Source of the DNA: Pyricularia pennisetigena
Taxonomy: Eukaryota > Ascomycota > Sordariomycetes > Magnaporthales > Pyriculariaceae
Assembly: GCF_004337985.1 (NCBI RefSeq)
Contig: NC_043742.1
Location: 372,001 to 436,000 of the forward strand
DNA length: 64,000 bases
Direction: 5' to 3'
The position numbers and the translations under genes were made by a program. Below are positions 23,411-36,143 of the stretch, piece by piece. The notes under the pieces were generated by a model, which saw nothing but the letters and a program-made list of their open reading frames with translations, did no database searches and was not told where the DNA came from. How positions within the stretch are numbered: position 1 is the first letter of the stretch; each line of letters starts with the position of its first letter.

Positions 23411-24738
23411 AATCAAATTATGCGACAAGTAAAACGACAAATTTCAAAGCGATCACAGAAATGATTAACATAATTTGTTTTTATCATATTGCGTTGTTTC
23501 TAATTTAGATATCTGCTAATGGATAATTTTACGGATGGATATATTTAATTATCAAAGTTTTGTTCAAACTTTAAGTACAACTTTGCCCTTTTGCATTATT
23601 ATTATCTTTTATTCGCCCCAATACGAAAACTCGCGAGCCCCCATTTACTCGCCAAAAAAGCCCGTGGGCTATTACCGGCTCCCAATAAAAACCTCTAGGT
23701 TGGCGGGCCGGGCTGGGCTAAGCCTGTTTTCGGGTTTTGGCAGGCCTTAGGCGCGGGCGCCCACGAGGGTGGTAAAGGCGGTGGCGAGTTTCTTTTTGGT
23801 TGTGCCGGGTGCAGATATAGAACGCTGGCAGTCTGGTAAAGCGTAACGAATAATGGTGATTGTGGAAAACTGGCTCTTTGCTTGGCTTCCTCCCTTATCA
23901 AAAGACTAATTAGTAGTACCTTAGCTGGAATGCTTCTGCGAAACAAATATTTCTTGGCGTTGGAAATATCATGTTGTTACAGCCGAACACCAGCGATAGT
24001 GGGAGATACCTCTCTTCTATATTCCCCAAGAAAGGCAAAACCCTAAACGCCACCCAAAAATCCCCCCTTGCGTAGGAATGATAAGGGTTGCATTGCGTGG
24101 GATAATACTCAATATGCAGAAGCTGAAAGAAATCGGTACTGCTTGTTGTCCAAAGTTCGCGGTAACAAGGCGCAGAGATGCAATCACATGTGAAGTTGGA
24201 CTTGAGTTTCTTTATGTTGGTAGGGTAGGGGTGCATGTCCCTTCATAACGTGTATCTGACAAAGCCTGTTCACGCATTTCACGGTGATCTTTTTTCTCGT
24301 AAAGTGAGATGCATTGGATTAAGGTTGATCTTGTACGTGTACAAGCGGACCGAGGGTCTACATGCGCCATGCGATAACCTAACCGATCCGTCGAGGAACC
24401 GCCTGGATCATGTATGCAAAAGCACGTGCAAGAGTAATAACCAGTTGCAGCTGTATTTGCAAGTCTATGAGCACGATTTTGAAGTGGTACGATGATGGCA
24501 CCAATGATGTGGATACATGCACGTGGGCTAGGAAACAAACGGCATGTGTCCGACAGATGCACGCACAACGGAGTGAGCAAGCTTTGAGCAAACCAAGTTT
24601 TACAGGATCTAGGTGATGACCAGGTACTAGTCTAAGAAAACGTAGTAGGAGCTGATTTGAAGGATCTTAGAATACACGATTGGAACGTATCTAAACATGG
24701 AACATCTGGAGGGTATCCTCAAATTTCCGACGCAGCCT
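23411..24738. other. Intergenic region at the edge of the transposon block
   Basis: Composition shifts here from AT-rich repeat to normal gene-bearing DNA. A GC-rich patch (about 23,690-23,800, with GGCGGGCCGGGCTGGGC) stands out. It may be a transposon end but is not identifiable by eye. The short open frames at 24,212-24,616 overlap one another in several frames and look like chance. No gene called. Confidence 0.5.
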
Positions 24739-26651
24739 TTAGGACAGGCAGACTTCCAATATGGTCGTCGGGGCTTCGGCCGTTGTCCACACCTTTTTTA
24801 TATACAGCCTTTCGTCGGCAGACCGGAATAAAGCTTCCCACTCGGACCGGTTTCTTTCCTTACCGCCGAAAAGCGACCACATATCAATGTCGTACAACGT
24901 GGCCTGGGGCGACGCCTCGTCGTCTACAACCTGGTCGCAAATCAGCAACGTGCTGTCCTTACCCATGGCTTCGACCGTCTGCTTGAGAATTTTAACGCAG
25001 GCCCGGTCAGGCCAGTCGTGGAAAATGTGGCGAAGGAAATATACCGAGGCGCCTGGGGGAATAATTACATCGAATGTCAGTTGTTTGTGTGCTTTGTACC
25101 AACAAGGTGTTTTGTTTTACTTTGTGGGGAAAGGGAGTCGGGGTGTTTATTATACCTTTCACCGGCTGCTGATCGAAAAAGTTGTGTTTCTGCAGCTCCA
25201 CCCCGAGTTTCCTGTTCGCTTCCATCACATCCGGCTGTTTTTTGGCGTCGTCGTCCGCATGGGCGTCCTGCACAATGCAGCTCCGCAGCCCGGTTCCTCG
25301 GTGCACGCCCATGATGGCCCGTGCAACCTGGCCCAGACCGCCGCCGACGTCGACCAGCAGCCCGTCTCCGCGAATGCGGTCAAAGGGGTACATGCGCGGG
25401 ATTACGTCCAGCGTGTTGAGGCTGACGGCCCTCATGGCGCGGTTGAACCGCTGTGCGCGCTCTTCCTCGCTGTCGTGCTTTAGGACCTCCCAGAAGTTTT
25501 CGGTCGTGCCAAAGGCCAGATTGAACCCCTTGACATCGGCTTCGTCGGGCTCGCGGTAGTTGACCAATGCCAGCGCGTCGGCTTGGCGGCTCGAAGCGCG
25601 GAAGGATTCGTCCAGTCTGCAATGGTGGTGTGCTCCAAGGTTAGTTTTTGTCCTGCTTTTCGAGCTCGGCCCGTTCGCCAGGGGCGGCCGATTTACCGGT
25701 GACCCAGAAGATCAATGGCGTCGGGCGATTTTATCATGCACCACGACATGGCCGTATGAGCATATGTTCCGGGTGTGGGAGAATAAAAGACGTGTTTGAC
25801 GATGAGGGCACGCATGATTCGGACTAGGTACAATGTATGAGTAAGTTTGATCACATCATTTAGCTGTACGGGTTGTTGGCGGCCATATGTCTGGGGTGTG
25901 GTGACGGTGGAAGCAAAGGTACAAACCCAAGATATTCTCATCTGCACCGACCTTTGCGGCCAGTTCTGAAGAAGTAATCGATCCGTGACGAGGCACATGT
26001 TGATGGATCTTTAGGTCGATGGCAACCTTGAGCGACGAGCAGAAATGAAACTAATTTGTCGAAAGTTTTGTTAGCCAGGCTGCCATTTGATAGGCGATTC
26101 CCGCTACCTTGGGCCAACTTTTGATCCGATCCGCCACCAAGGCTAATCGGCTGTGCACGACTTACCTGCAAGGAGCTGATAAGAAGGTTCATTTCGGGGT
26201 CCATTGTCATTGCAATAATTTTTTCCGCCAGTTCAACAACGGTCTTGCGCGCCGCTACGCCTTCGTGATGCTTGAGGACGCCGTGGGCTTCAGCAGCAGG
26301 CTCGAGGCTGGGCATGGGTAGATGCTCGTTCTGCAGGTGACCCACGTAGTCCGCGATGGCCCTCATCAGGTTGTTGGCGATCTTGGTGTATTCGGGCCGG
26401 GGCTCCTGGTTTAATTTGGGGACCGGCGACCATTCTGCCTCTGACCAGTTCGGTGACGTCGGTGCCGTCGAGACCGACCTAGTTCTGGTCGTCGATACTG
26501 AGCTACCTCGAGGCTTTTCCACACGATGGCACCCGCAAGAGCTGCATGAGGTGTTCAGTTCCCAGGGCAAGTTGTTCATGAGGCTATTCTGAGAAGCCAT
26601 GATTGTTTCGGATTTGGTAGAGGTAGTGCGGTGGGTCGACATTGTTGACAT
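24739..26651 (-). CDS. SAM-dependent O-methyltransferase (503 aa, five exons)
   Basis: Transfers a methyl group from S-adenosylmethionine to a hydroxyl, probably on a precursor or product of the adjacent cluster. Exons by my splicing are 26,166-26,651, 25,927-26,050, 25,697-25,823, 25,156-25,616 and 24,739-25,052, all GT..AG, giving an open frame of 503 residues. Features include an N-terminal dimerisation-type helical region, SAM motif I reading LLVDVGGGLG (about residues 331-340), and the catalytic-His region FLRHIFHDWPD (about 405-415). The first 60 residues are Ser/Thr-rich, so a later Met is possible as the start. Composition is normal with no RIP decay. It faces away from the PKS-NRPS genes and is separated from them by an 18-kb stretch rich in transposon debris. 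ACE1-type and pyrichalasin H clusters also carry O-methyltransferases. Confidence 0.88.
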
Positions 26652-27319
26652 TTTGTTGTAACGATACTAGCAGGGGCTCAACATAAAAGTTATGGTGAGT
26701 TACGTCTCTTCCGGAGAGAGAGCTAGGCGACCGGTTTTTCTGCTTCAAGGAAAGTCGATGTGATTTTGGTGTGGTGGAAGTGGAATATGTAAGGCGTTAA
26801 CAAAGCGAAGGAGAGGTGATTTGAATTGTTTGTTGTTAACAGGAATTCGCTGGGAACACTGTAAGCTTTTGACTGCATATATACATCAAGGCACTGCTGT
26901 GCTGAATAATTGATAAGCGCACGAATAAGTGAGGATGTAAGTGCATGTCAGTGCATGGGTAATAAAACACCCCCACCTGTCGCAGATCTCATGCAGACAT
27001 GTTGCAATTGTTTTACGGAATATCTTGTAAAAGACCATCTAGAAAGACATGTCGTTAAACGATTCAAAGCCTTACCAGTTACAAAAGGTGAGCCACAAAG
27101 GGCTGAAAGGAGGAAGGATATTGTCTCGTGACATCACCGACCGTCCCGACCGCTATTCGGTCCGGTACCCTTGTCTGTACTCTTGGTTATTGCGGCCAAT
27201 GATAGTTACGTGCGAATCTCGAGCAGGTATAAGGTCCGATGTCACAATCTGGAACAGGTAGACCGAGTAACGCAGACGAACGTACACGTGCAGTTTGAAT
27301 GAGTGGTACGAGAATCATA
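26652..27319. other. Upstream region of the O-methyltransferase
   Basis: Normal composition and no open frame worth calling. It presumably contains the promoter of the minus-strand methyltransferase. I see no unambiguous regulatory site. Confidence 0.4.
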
Positions 27320-27480
27320 TATTTGGTCTCGATGCTGAACTAAACCCCCCTGCTACGCCGGGTGGACAGAGCCATCCATATATCTTTTAATGGTTTTTTG
27401 GGCGAATTTGATTGGCCGAAAGAATCGCGCTCGTTCTAATCTAAAGACGTTTTGTGGTTGTCTCAGTGCTCAACTAGTTT
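27320..27480. repeat. Diverged relic of short repeat R4
   Basis: Matches R4 in pieces: AACCCCCCTGC, TTGGCCGAAAGAATCGCGCTCGTTCTA, then GTCTCAGTGCTCA. It is far more diverged than the other copies, and the GTCTCAG end is displaced. Confidence 0.45.
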
Positions 27481-27556
27481 CGATACTCAAACTAGACCCT
27501 AGACTTGGCGTTCCTGAAGTGGTCAGGGCCCTGGAATGGTCATGTTGCTTTTGGCT

Positions 27557-27927
27557 TTAATCCTTCATAATTACTGAACTGGGTATTTTGATATGAACCA
27601 CCACACATTCCTCCGGAAAAGTGTTAAGAGGGTAAAGCAGCCCATGGGGGAAGTTCTCGGACCTGCTCGCTTGAACTGTGATAGCTGGAGATCTGATCTG
27701 AGGTCGATGCTGTAGGCGCGGAGAAGGTGCGCCATGGCGCTCTTGGGCGTGATAATGGCAAGTACAGCCCGGCTGCCAAGGCTGTTCGACCCGAAGTGGT
27801 CCTGGTTCATGTTTCCCGATTTCTGCTGTAGCTTGTAAAACCAGTTCATCTTCAAATGTTCGGGACCGCTTTTCAAGCACCAACTGCCATTCATCAGCGG
27901 CCAGCTACGTTTGTACTCATCTAACAA
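27557..27927 (-). pseudogene. Possible gene relic, unrecognised
   Basis: Two overlapping minus-strand frames (27,557-27,883 and 27,571-27,927) are open over about 110 codons each. Neither shows a domain I recognise. The region has gene-like composition and lies in the same non-repetitive block as the methyltransferase. It may be an exon of a broken or spliced cluster gene, or chance. Confidence 0.25.
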
Positions 27928-28417
27928 AATTACGCATCGTGAGGTTTTGATACCTATTAAATAATTCTAACCCAAATCTGTCCCGCGATATGCTTAATCG
28001 GTATCCTGTAATTTTGCTTTACCAACGTTGCATGGCTGGGTTCGCCGCTGCTTATGCCCTTTCATCTCGAATTCAAGTTATTTAAAACTCTAAACCAAGA
28101 ATGGCCGCATTTATTATAAGCCCCTATGTATATAGAGAATTAGCCAGACTACCCACACACACGCATATGGCCTATACAAAAACAAATCTCCACTTTCTGC
28201 CGGGAAATATATAGCTTATAGCACGCCAAAACTTTCGATGCCCCCGTTACACAAGATTGGGCAAAAGAAAAAAGAAAAGAAAAACAAAAAAAAAAAAACA
28301 AGTTTTCACGCTTTTCTCCCGTTCTTTCTTGGCTCCTCCTAAAACCATCAAACGGACCGGGGCTATATACATGGTTTTGATCTTATTGGTTATATAATTT
28401 AGGTATTTGCATATCGC

Positions 28418-29148
28418 TTACTTGAAAGAATTGACTTGAACGGCTATCGAACACCATGAGGGGTCACTTATTGTATGGGGCATAAATGGCTGCTGGCTAG
28501 ATGAAAGGACCGTTAATTGCCTGCCCGGTGGACTCCGATCAATGGCCCCGGTGGTGAATGAGGCAGTGGGATCAAAGATATGGCTCGACTGTGCTTCCCT
28601 GGATGCTCGAAAACAATAGCGTATGGATTGGCTGTTGAGACACAACGAGTTCCAGATTAACTGCAAGGATATTCTATAATCATCCCCAGCTTCGAATTCT
28701 TCGAGGTGAATGCGGATACAAGTAACTCATTACGCGTCACCAAATCAGTCACAGAGTCTGAAAGTGCTTGACCGGGAGGCCCAAGGGCACCACCTAATGC
28801 CTGCATTGGATCGCCCTCTCGCCAGGGCCACCCAGTTCTGGGGTAAATCGAACAAGAAACGAAATATGACCAGAATCTAGACAGACCGATAAAAGACGTA
28901 AGATACCTGCTTTGAATAAGGGAACGACTTGGGGGTTTTGATGACAGAAACAGTGAAACCACCGATAATCTATGTGGCGTTGCTCCCTTCCATGACACAC
29001 ATAATGTCAAAACTTGGCAAGTTTTATCAGCCGACCCAGCTTTTAGGAAACAAATTGACTTGCCAGAGGAAAACAACTCCATTTCCCCCCGTGGAGTTGG
29101 ACTAGCAGCGGCAGAGGCATGATTTTCGTTTCGAAAGTGAAGCAACAT
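28418..29148 (-). pseudogene. Possible gene relic, unrecognised
   Basis: A minus-strand frame of 163 codons (28,657-29,148) overlaps the end of an 82-codon frame (28,418-28,666) in another register. The translation is Ser/Pro-rich and shows no motif I can name. A splice or frameshift near 28,660 would be needed to join them. It could be a decayed gene of the biosynthetic cluster. No function is assigned. Confidence 0.25.
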
Positions 29149-29786
29149 ATAGCAGAACCAAACATATCCTGGGCTGGCAAGCCAGCAATGTACCCGTGTT
29201 GGTCCTAATTTGAATTAAATGTCGGGAATATAGCAATGATTAATTTAAAAATGAAACTTTGAGTCACATGTTAGCATATAGCTTACAGCTGCCAAACTGG
29301 TCCGATCGGTGTTGAATAGCTCTCGGAATCGGAGTGGCCCAAGCGTCCCGATTTTTCAACAGGGATATACGATGCGTTTGTCGGACAGCTAAAATTAGCT
29401 GACGAATTCAAATTCATTTAGTACTTTTGGTTATACCACAGTCTTCCTGCCATTAAACTGTTTTGATCGACGCCGAAGACAGTTCGGAATCGGAGTGGAG
29501 TAGCGCAAGTCTTGCCATACTTTGGCTAAAACTTTCCTAATAGGACACGCAACAATGCAAAGCTGCAGGAAACATGCAGAACGATCTGAAATTCGCCATG
29601 ACCCTCCCGCCTTTTATACACCATTGACAGCCCCAGTTTTCATGCTAGTGGGAACAAATCCGGTATACGAATAGACTGGTTTATCCTAATTCCTTATAAA
29701 GGTGTTGGTGTTATAGTGGGTCACAATCCTCTATTCTAATCCAACCTGGTCACTCCTTTTGAATTTTGCACCACTTACACTGTTAT
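29149..29786. other. Intergenic, no gene seen
   Basis: Mixed composition up to the edge of the second AT-rich island. Nothing recognisable. The last five bases (GTTAT) are the left target duplication of the following LTR. Confidence 0.5.
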
Positions 29787-30339
29787 TATGAATAATATGG
29801 GTTACTAATAGGGGTTTAGGCATTAGCCTAGGTGCGGCGTGGTGCTAGTTACGCTATAAAAACCTGTTATTACAGGGATTAAATGCGCTAAATTAATTCA
29901 CTATTTTTGGGATTAATAACTCAAATCAATTAGTGTGGGAGACTTTGCTTTATCTTCCTTATATACCTTCCGACATCTAAATGGGGGTCCGCACCCTTGA
30001 AAGCGTTCCCTTACCGCACACGATTTTCCGAAATAATTATTTTGTATGCGTTGTTGGAAAAACACTTTTATCGCCATACAAACCATTTTTAGGTTCGCAT
30101 TAATTTGTTGATTTGGTGAAAATTTCAACCCGATACAGGGTAATTAACTCGTAGGTGCAGGGTGGGTGTCAAACCCGGTACAGGGTAAACCCCATTCGCT
30201 GACCTTTGAATCGCAACTCCCGCAACACAAAATAACGGATAATCCGACAACCCCGACAGCCCCATTTCGGCACTATCGATTGTGGGTTATATACAGAAAG
30301 GTGTACCCATTGCAAGGTAAATAACGCATATAATTAACG
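29787..30339. repeat. Solo LTR, family C (copy 3)
   Basis: 553 bp, homologous along its length to 38,426-38,994. It is flanked by GTTAT (29,782-29,786) and ATTAT (30,340-30,344), a target duplication with one G-to-A change. The LTR ends ATTAACG where others have ATTAACA. Confidence 0.8.
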
Positions 30340-30344
30340 ATTAT

Positions 30345-31562
30345 TAATCTACGATTTTAAGGATATATTTAACAAAATGCATATTTTTGACTTGGATAAT
30401 AATACGGCGAACGTGATAATGTAAAAATTGATAGCTAAGTAATATTAAAATAGTTATATAGAATAATTGTATCAAAGTGTTTTTACTTGTAAAAAAAATG
30501 ATAAAAAACATTTTACTGTTTTTTGCAAAACTATAATAGCAATTGATAGGAAACGGAACCTATATTAATAATTTCAAATTAATTTCCGCACCAAATGTTG
30601 AAGAGGAGCTTTCGGGACATACAGTTTAGAGAGTTCATAATACTGCCTGATTTCGCGTGAAGCAATTATAAACTCATAGTAAATATAACATTTTTAAATA
30701 GAAAATGGATAAAACTTATGACCAGGTTTAAACCGGCGACTTTACCCCTGTTTGCCCACTGGTATGTTTTTCTTCCTTACTTTTGATATAAACTTGAAAA
30801 AGGGGTTTAAAATCCTTTACCAGCAATCGAAAGGCGTATTTGGGCGCGAGGAGCTATTTTAACCGAATTGGTTAAAAACTGCCTAACTATACATTTTTTG
30901 ATGAAAAGAAATAGTTAGAAAAATGGTTACAAATAATACGAATAATGGATAACGAAAAATAAAAACCAAAAAGAGATTGGTGCAGATAAATAATCGGGTG
31001 AAAGCCGAACTTCTTTTGGCAATTGCCAAAAAGTAAATAAAAACGGGGTATAATTTAATTTAGACCTGATTGGGCTAAATGCGGAGAATCTCCTCCGACA
31101 GCGCTAAACCTAATTAGGTAAAACGCAAATAAACCAAAAGTGGGGTGATTGAATTGGGAATTTAAACGCAAAAATCTTTCGTTTTAACAAAGTTATTAAA
31201 ATAATAAAAATTTAAAGTTTAAACAAAATTTTCAATTTCAACTTTTGATTATAATGTTCCTATATGTAGAACCATTTATCGTTTTCAAATATTATTATTA
31301 TTAGCAAATATTGGAAAGAATTTTTATTTTAAACAATATATTTCATTTAAAATCTACAATTAACAATCTCTAGCGCCTGAAGGTGAAAAAACGCAAAAAT
31401 AGGACGGAAAGCCCAGAATTCGCGCGATTGTAACAAAAGGTTGAAAATGTGAGAGGAAAATGGCGACCAGCTTACCTAAGCAGTAAACCGCGTACGCAAG
31501 CGTTTCAATACCGCATTATTTCGTTACAAGTCCAAATTTCAGACCGAATTTAAATACCTTTC
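30345..31562. other. AT-rich stretch without recognisable gene
   Basis: Very AT-rich, stops in all frames, no second copy seen in the window. Probably decayed transposon sequence. Confidence 0.45.
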
Positions 31563-31793
31563 TGTTGGAATAGAGGTAATCGCGGTCAAATCAACGATAG
31601 AGCGATGAATCACGTGCAATGCCGCACGAGCCAGTTGCACGTTACTCACCCGCCCAATTGCGAAGTATAAGACGGAAGGACGTTCAGAAACTCACCTTTA
31701 GACAGTTTCATAGAACATACAATCAATATATATCTTTATACTCGTATAACAACGTTCTGTTGATCGATCGACATTACGGAAAGCCTATAAACA
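31563..31793 (+). repeat. Solo LTR of Copia family E
   Basis: 231 bp, TGTTGGAATAGAGG...CCTATAAACA, flanked by CTTTC on both sides (31,558-31,562 and 31,794-31,798). It matches the 3' LTR of the degraded Copia element at 23,177-23,410. Confidence 0.9.
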
Positions 31794-31798
31794 CTTTC

Positions 31799-34387
31799 GT
31801 TTAACAAACTCTTACAAAAGCAAATGGAAAACAAATTCAAAGTTAATTTTATGTCGAAATAGTAAATAACTATCACATATAACGTTTTTAACACCAAAAA
31901 ACGTGGTAATTGTTAAGTGTAATTATCAGGGAAATTTCAAGGTTAAGATTGGAAAAACCTGCAGTTTAATTTCAGATTGAAATCCCGCACCTTTACCCCA
32001 ATCGACGACGACAATTGGTAAAATGTAATTGATTTGGATGATTTGAAGGATGTTTTTGAAAAGATTTTTTAAATTCCAATTTAGAAAGCCGAATTGAGAG
32101 GGTAAAAATGGGCGAAAGTAATTGCTGTATTGCTATATAAACAATAGCTTTACTACACTAAAACGACGTAATTTATGCGCCAAAGTTTCCACAAATTTGG
32201 AAAAAGTATTTTGAATGAAAATGCTTTTCAATTTGGTAGTACAATGCTCCAGATCCGCTATAAAATCGTCCCTTTTGGTAAAGAGGCCAATTTTATTCAA
32301 ATTAAAATAACTAAAATGGTAAATTATAAATAGCCATATAGGACGTTTATTGAATATACGTTTAATAATTTTAGGTATTGCGTGGTTTATTTTACCATAT
32401 AATTTATCGATAGTGGTATTTCCTTTTAGCCTATTTGGTTATTAAAATGTATTATTGGGAGAAAAAGACTCCGGGTTATAATTTTAATATAAATCAAATA
32501 CATCAGTTATTTAGACCTAAAACCAAGTAAATTTTACAAATTTCAATTTACCCGAATTAAGTAATCTCATTCTTCTTACAGGGCGATTTGCTCTACGTTT
32601 ATGTAATCTTTTGCGTTGGCTAAAGCAGTCTTTCCCGCGTTTTCATTTGTTTTGACGTACCCAAGCTTTTAATTGTAAATTATAGTTATATTAAAACTAC
32701 CGCCCTATTCCACGTACCAAAATTGTATAAGGTTTTTAGTCGCAAAGCACCTGTTCAGGGTATTTGGGCTAGATAGGCCCTTTACAGGATTTATACAAAT
32801 GGGTGAAGCAAATTCTTTCGCATTATTTACCGAATAGTAATTTAGGAACATGTGGATAAATAGGTTACGCTCCCATTTATTGCGAATAATTGCCTTAGGG
32901 TGCCTAACTACGGAAAGGTATTGAAACGTTAAATAAAAAGGGTATAAGTGCTGGTTATAAATTCGATTTACAATGAAATGCCTGAGGAGTTTAAAGGGGA
33001 TTTCTTTACCGATTATTAAAATTAAATACACGGAACAATAACGAATTTTGATAATATATTTTAGGGTGGCTTGAGCAGGTAGAACATTAGACTGGGTACA
33101 CTGTACTTAAATTATGTCCACGCAATAAATTCCCAACGAAATGAAAACAAGAATTTAAAAACATTTCTCAAACGGTCAATTGATTTTTATGTTTCAATAT
33201 TTTAAAAAAGAATTTAATGATCTATTACTTCGAATATTGAGCAAGTTAATGGCATATTCTTCGTGGAGACTATAGCCCGTTACATAAAGATAGATTGAAA
33301 GCTAAAAGCAGTAAATATTTGTACCAAAAACAATTCCGTCGTTTTCGTAATACTATTAAAGTTTTTTTTGTATTTGCAATGTAATTTAAGGCGCAAATGT
33401 AAATATTACATCTTTAACCAAACGCTGAAAAGCAATTTTGGGGATTAAAAAGCTTCCACGGGAGTGCAATTGGCGGATTTCTTTTAAGGCAATTATAAAA
33501 ATTAGTTATCAAAACATAGCCATCCCATATAACCAATTATATTTTTCATTCCCGGGTTCAAACCGTTTGGCACCATTATTACTTCATTATCCGGTACTCT
33601 GTACCCGGGTGTGAAATTTTCCGGTATTTCGATCTAGTGGTTTACCCCCAGTTATTTCTTTTACGGTTTTTGTAATTTTATTTCGTTTTATTTATACATT
33701 GTTTTTCGGGTGGATAGTTGAGGAGGATCTTTTTTGGAAATTTTTCCAGATCGCGAACATAATGCGGGGTTTACGTGTCCAAAGAAATGTGAAAAAGGGA
33801 ATAGGTTCGACGTAAATTAACTGGAAATTGACAAATTAATCATTTAAATATCCGTTAATTAAAAAACAAAATTCATTTATTATATTGTAATATTTGGTTT
33901 AATTTGGGAGAATTGGGAATCAATTGACAGTTTGTTTGCTTTGTTTTTACCACAATTATATAGGTAAAACCTGGCGATAAATAATAATGCAGAAAAACAC
34001 AATTAAACAATACAAATTTCAAATTTTAACATATTGTTAACCCAAAATTGAACCAGTATTTCCCTGTTATAGAGTATCTGGAATTCCACTGCTTAACTAA
34101 ACGGACAAATCAAATATTTTTTCCACAATTTTGAAATAATAACAAAATGTTTTTTCCTTTTTTTTATTTTAACCATTTGATCGTCATCGATACCTTATCG
34201 CCCATTCTGGAAACTTGAATCGAAAAACTGGTGTTTCCGCATATTGAAATCGTTAACGAATGTCCTAATAATTTTTTTCGATTTATGGACCCGTCCTACG
34301 TTTATTTGGCGCTAATTCGCACGATTATGGTTTCCCTTTTAAATTGAATTAGAAGGCTAAAACCGAATGTATTGCGGTATTTGGAAC
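31799..34387. other. AT-rich stretch, probably decayed transposon
   Basis: No gene is supported. The longest frame is 32,705-33,031 on the minus strand (108 codons, rich in Asn, Ile and Tyr), which I cannot assign to a family. The surrounding DNA has stops in every frame. Confidence 0.45.
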
Positions 34388-34392
34388 CAATT

Positions 34393-35200
34393 TGTTATAG
34401 GGTAAGCCAACGGCCTAGGGACTGTGAGGAGGTTACGAGATAGAATAAGCTTAATTTTAAACGCGGGGAAAAGTGGATCACGTATAAGGTTAATGGAACG
34501 TTGAAATGGCAGATAACCGTCTGCTAGCGGGTAATAGAGATAATATATTGTTATTGCACAATCGATTCGTTAAATCGTTGAATCGATAAAGATTATAAAA
34601 GTGATGAATCTAAGGCTAAATCATGAATTACGTGTTCGAATCCGTAGGTGCAGATCTTCGATCCGGATGTCCGGAATGCGGGGTCACGTCACATGATTTG
34701 GCCTTATTCATGTGACTGACCTGCCGACCTATTGAGCCTAACGGCCCATTAAGCTTAACGGCCTATTGTGTTTATGCATGCATAGAAAATCGGCGACCAC
34801 AACGGGATTCGAACCCACGCATTTCAATAAGGTATATATAATATAGATTATGGTACGTGCATTATACCACTAAGCTAGATTATATATGACGTATTTGTTT
34901 TATTGTTGAAATTATGAACAAAGACGTGATATATAAAGCTTTGTGTGTATAAACGCGTATACGTTTTATTTGTTATTTATTTATTTATTCGATGCAGGGT
35001 GACTAATAAAATTAGCCCGTGCTAGCCATGTTCACAGGGACCGTTAAGTATCCTTGTTGGTATTATTAATAACGCTGGGGGGAAGAAGGAGGAAGAGGTG
35101 TGTGTCCGGGTCGTGGTAGTGTCCTTCCCTTTATTTATTGTCCCTGACCCGCTCTTGTATCTTATCACGTGATACGTGCCTTAGGCACGAATCCATAACA
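34393..35200 (-). repeat. Solo LTR of Gypsy family B, split by a family A LTR
   Basis: TGTTATAGGG...CCATAACA flanked by CAATT (34,388-34,392 and 35,201-35,205). After removing the nested family A LTR and one copy of its target duplication, 189 bp remain, matching the 188-bp LTR of Gypsy B. This copy is the least decayed of the family and shows the true TGTTAT...ATAACA ends. Confidence 0.9.
34423..35036 (+). repeat. Solo LTR, family A (copy 3), nested
   Basis: 614 bp, TGTGAGGAGG...ATGTTCACA, with a GGGAC duplication on both sides (34,418-34,422 and 35,037-35,041). It is inserted in the solo Gypsy B LTR. Same orientation as copy 2, with the tRNA-like A-box and B-box segment on the minus strand. 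Confidence 0.92.
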
Positions 35201-35205
35201 CAATT

Positions 35206-36143
35206 GAATTATAGGCTGCAACGATCCTATTTTATACGGCGGGAAAAAGGATGCATATTATATATACATATTTAAATAATGGAATACTTTCTTCAATTTA
35301 TTCGTTTTTGGATTTCGGTTTCGACGTTGGTAACCGATAAATGATAAAGTTAATTTTACTGTTAACTGGTTTTAAAAACCTGAACTGGCGGAAATCTGGT
35401 AATATTATTATTAGGGGTTTCTTTCGAGAAAACGGCGAACCATATTGAATCTGCAAAAAATGATGGCAAATATTAAAATATCTCCAATTTTGGGAAAAAA
35501 CCAGCATAATGGAACCAGCACTTTTATACGGTATCGGCATAAAATTACTTGTATTTAAAATGAAGTTGGATCGTAAAACGGCTTATTTAACCCAGTTTTA
35601 ATTCCTACGGACACTTATATATTAAATCTTTTCCGTTCATTAGCGAACTGTGTTAGAATAACTTCACTAGCGCGCATGCAGGAATAGGGAAATCCGGGGC
35701 GGAGGATCCGACCCGGCGGAACGGGATGACTAGTTGCGGTGCACGGACCGCAATTGGATGACTAAAGGCGACGCACGGACCGCACGCAGAGTTTTAAGTT
35801 AGCGGTGCAATAATAACTTGTTGTCCCCAGATTTAGATGGAACGTTACACCGAATATATCCGAATATAGAGAGATATATTGTTGTCACCCCTTACATTGA
35901 GTTTTACCACGATGCATCAATAGACCCACGGTCTTACGAACAAAATGTAATTATTGATATAACGATTTGTATAACCTTTTTGTATAACTATTTACCATAT
36001 ATTGTTAATAACATATTTGCGATAATTATTATATACTTACAATTTTTGAAACGAAAAAGATTAATAAATATACCAAAAACGAGGTCGAGGAATTATACGT
36101 CCGATTTTGCATTTAATTGCGAAAGGACGTGATATTATATAAG
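35206..36143. other. AT-rich stretch with a GC-rich islet
   Basis: No gene called. A GC-rich islet at about 35,690-35,800 interrupts the AT-rich sequence. Inside it two imperfect units of about 32 bp, each starting GGATGACTA and containing GCACGGACCGCA, lie in tandem. The open frame at 35,818-36,132 is Ile/Tyr-rich and looks like chance. Confidence 0.5.

Noticed and set aside
24761..25483. 240-codon plus-strand frame over the methyltransferase
   Set aside because: It is the antisense shadow of exons 4 and 5 of the O-methyltransferase, whose motifs and splice sites are clear on the minus strand.
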